Shown: piece by piece, positions 4,753 to 5,609 of the stretch
Position numbering within the stretch: the stretch's first letter is position 1
Layout of the letters: each line of letters opens with the position of its first letter
Assembly: GCA_002483395.1 (NCBI GenBank)
Contig: DLHV01000203.1
Coordinates: forward strand, 2,351-7,959
Length of the DNA: 5,609 bases
Direction of reading: 5' to 3'
Source of the DNA: Chloracidobacterium sp. UBA7659
GTDB taxonomy: Bacteria; Acidobacteriota; Blastocatellia; Pyrinomonadales; Pyrinomonadaceae
Notes under the pieces: model-generated
Seen by the model: only the letters and a program-made list of their open reading frames with translations
Database searches by the model: none
What the model was told of the DNA's origin: nothing
Program-made: the position numbers and the translations under genes

Positions 4753-5609
4753 TCATATGCCGGCGTCAATTTCGTTTTGTCCGCAGGCTCCGCCACTTAA
4801 CAATTCTTGAACAAAATCAAATTCCTTTGCCTTTTCAAGGTCGGTGAATAATTCCTTTCTGCTCTGAAAATCTTCATAAATCTTGTCATAGGTTGCAAAT
4901 AATCGATCGGTCGAAGCGTGGCGGGTATTGGCACGGGCAGTCTCAAGAGCTTTGGCGACCTTGCTTTCGCGCAGAGGTTGATTTTCCACAACTTCGCGGA
5001 TCGCGTTGGCAAATGATTCACCAGTCGGTTCCACGAGCCAGGCGTTTTCATTTGTCGCGTATGAAAGAATGCCGCCGGCATTCGGAGCGACGGTCGGAAC
5101 GCCCGAAGCCATTGCTTCAAGCGGCGCGATGCCGAACGGCTCCTTCGGGTTCGGATGCACAAAGACGTCGGCATTTGCGTAGTAATTCGCCAGCGTTTCT
5201 TTTTCCAAATGCCCGAGTTGAACTATTTTGCCCTCCGCATACTTTTCGCTTTGCTGTTTCAACCATTCGCTCTGCGGGCCCGCACCGGCGACCAGCATAC
5301 GATAATCTTGTATTTCGTCGGCGGCGAGGATCTTCATAAGATCGAGCAGCAGGCCGATGTTCTTTTCGGGCGAGAGGCGTCCGGCGTAGAGCAGAATTAC
5401 TGCGTCTTCAGGTATCCCGGAGCGTTCCAACATTTCGCCTCTGACATCGTCCGATCTTCGGTCCGGGGTAAAATGAACCGAATCTACGCCTCGAGGACAG
5501 ACAAAGATGCGTTCAGCAAGCGGAACACGCGGTGCTTTCAAGAAACGCCAGCACCAATTCAAGAAGCCTTTGCTTCGATCGGAATTCCTCTCCGGCGAAA
5601 GAGATTCAT
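4753..5609 (-). CDS. GT4-type glycosyltransferase, C-terminal part (runs off right edge)
   Basis: The frame stays open from the stop at 4753-4755 to the window end, so the true start lies outside. It gives about 285 residues, mainly the C-terminal nucleotide-sugar-binding Rossmann domain of a GT-B fold retaining enzyme. Such enzymes transfer a sugar from a nucleotide donor to lipid, glycan or small-molecule acceptors at the cytoplasmic face; donor and acceptor are unknown. Numbering from an internal TTG at 5562, visible motifs are CPRGVD (22-27), YAGRLSPEKNIG (59-70) and VAGAGP (91-96). The donor-binding E-x7-E follows (E141 and E149 in EPFGIAPLE), then MASGVPTVAPNAGG (151-164). The last 40 residues or so are a charged tail. 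It is 57 bases upstream of the permease gene on the same strand, so cotranscription is likely, though a functional link is not shown. Confidence 0.92.
   Translation of the reverse strand, partial: ESLSPERNSDRSKGFLNWCWRFLKAPRVPLAERIFVCPRGVDSVHFTPDRRSDDVRGEMLERSGIPEDAVILLYAGRLSPEKNIGLLLDLMKILAADEIQDYRMLVAGAGPQSEWLKQQSEKYAEGKIVQLGHLEKETLANYYANADVFVHPNPKEPFGIAPLEAMASGVPTVAPNAGGILSYATNENAWLVEPTGESFANAIREVVENQPLRESKVAKALETARANTRHASTDRLFATYDKIYEDFQSRKELFTDLEKAKEFDFVQELLSGGACGQNEIDAGI

Noticed and set aside
4744..4768. A possible hairpin (GACGG to CGTC) at the end of the glycosyltransferase gene as a terminator
   Set aside because: Pairing needs a bulge and no T run follows on the minus strand, so it does not look like an intrinsic terminator.
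5562..5609. An ATG at the right edge (minus strand, 5609) as the glycosyltransferase start
   Set aside because: That ATG is in a different frame and meets a TGA after 16 codons. The glycosyltransferase frame itself remains open to the edge, so its start lies outside the window.

Overview
The window looks like a piece of an environmental bacterial chromosome of moderate GC. Gene content, protein style and AT-richer gaps would fit an Acidobacteriota-type genome (Blastocatellia/Pyrinomonadaceae-like). That placement is an impression from the proteins, with no marker gene to support it. There are five protein genes, two of them cut by the window ends. There is no RNA gene, phage gene, transposase or CRISPR array.

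Layout from left to right: (1) the N-terminal half of an exported gamma-glutamyltransferase-like protein on the minus strand (start near 808, running off the left edge). (2) A 199-base divergent gap with a 10-bp hairpin and a roughly 90-bp palindromic element built from inverted CGCAAAGN octamers. (3) A plus-strand EamA/DMT-type 10-helix transporter (1008-1925), whose TTG start lies a few bases after that element. (4) A minus-strand umuC-type Y-family DNA polymerase (1920-3227), convergent with the transporter and overlapping it by 6 bases. (5) A 367-base AT-rich gap with a good sigma70-like promoter for umuC, a pair of direct repeats around it, and an intrinsic terminator for the next operon. 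(6) A MacB/FtsX-type ABC transporter permease (3595-4695, minus). (7) The C-terminal part of a GT4-type glycosyltransferase (minus, running off the right edge). The glycosyltransferase and permease are 57 bases apart on the same strand and probably share a transcript that ends at the terminator at 3432-3458. UmuC appears to be a separate single-gene unit without an adjacent umuD. The genes do not form one obvious pathway: they are envelope/transport functions plus one DNA damage tolerance polymerase.

The most unusual content is small repeats. An 87-bp palindromic element (30-bp arms, 25 of 30 matching) lies exactly in frame inside the transporter gene and encodes a 29-residue cytoplasmic loop insert. 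It resembles in concept the Rickettsia palindromic elements that sit inside genes. Separately, octamer-periodic CGCAAAGN repeats occur three times: one intact-looking inverted element before the transporter gene, and one degraded piece on each side of the permease gene. No complete new defence or metabolic system is visible.
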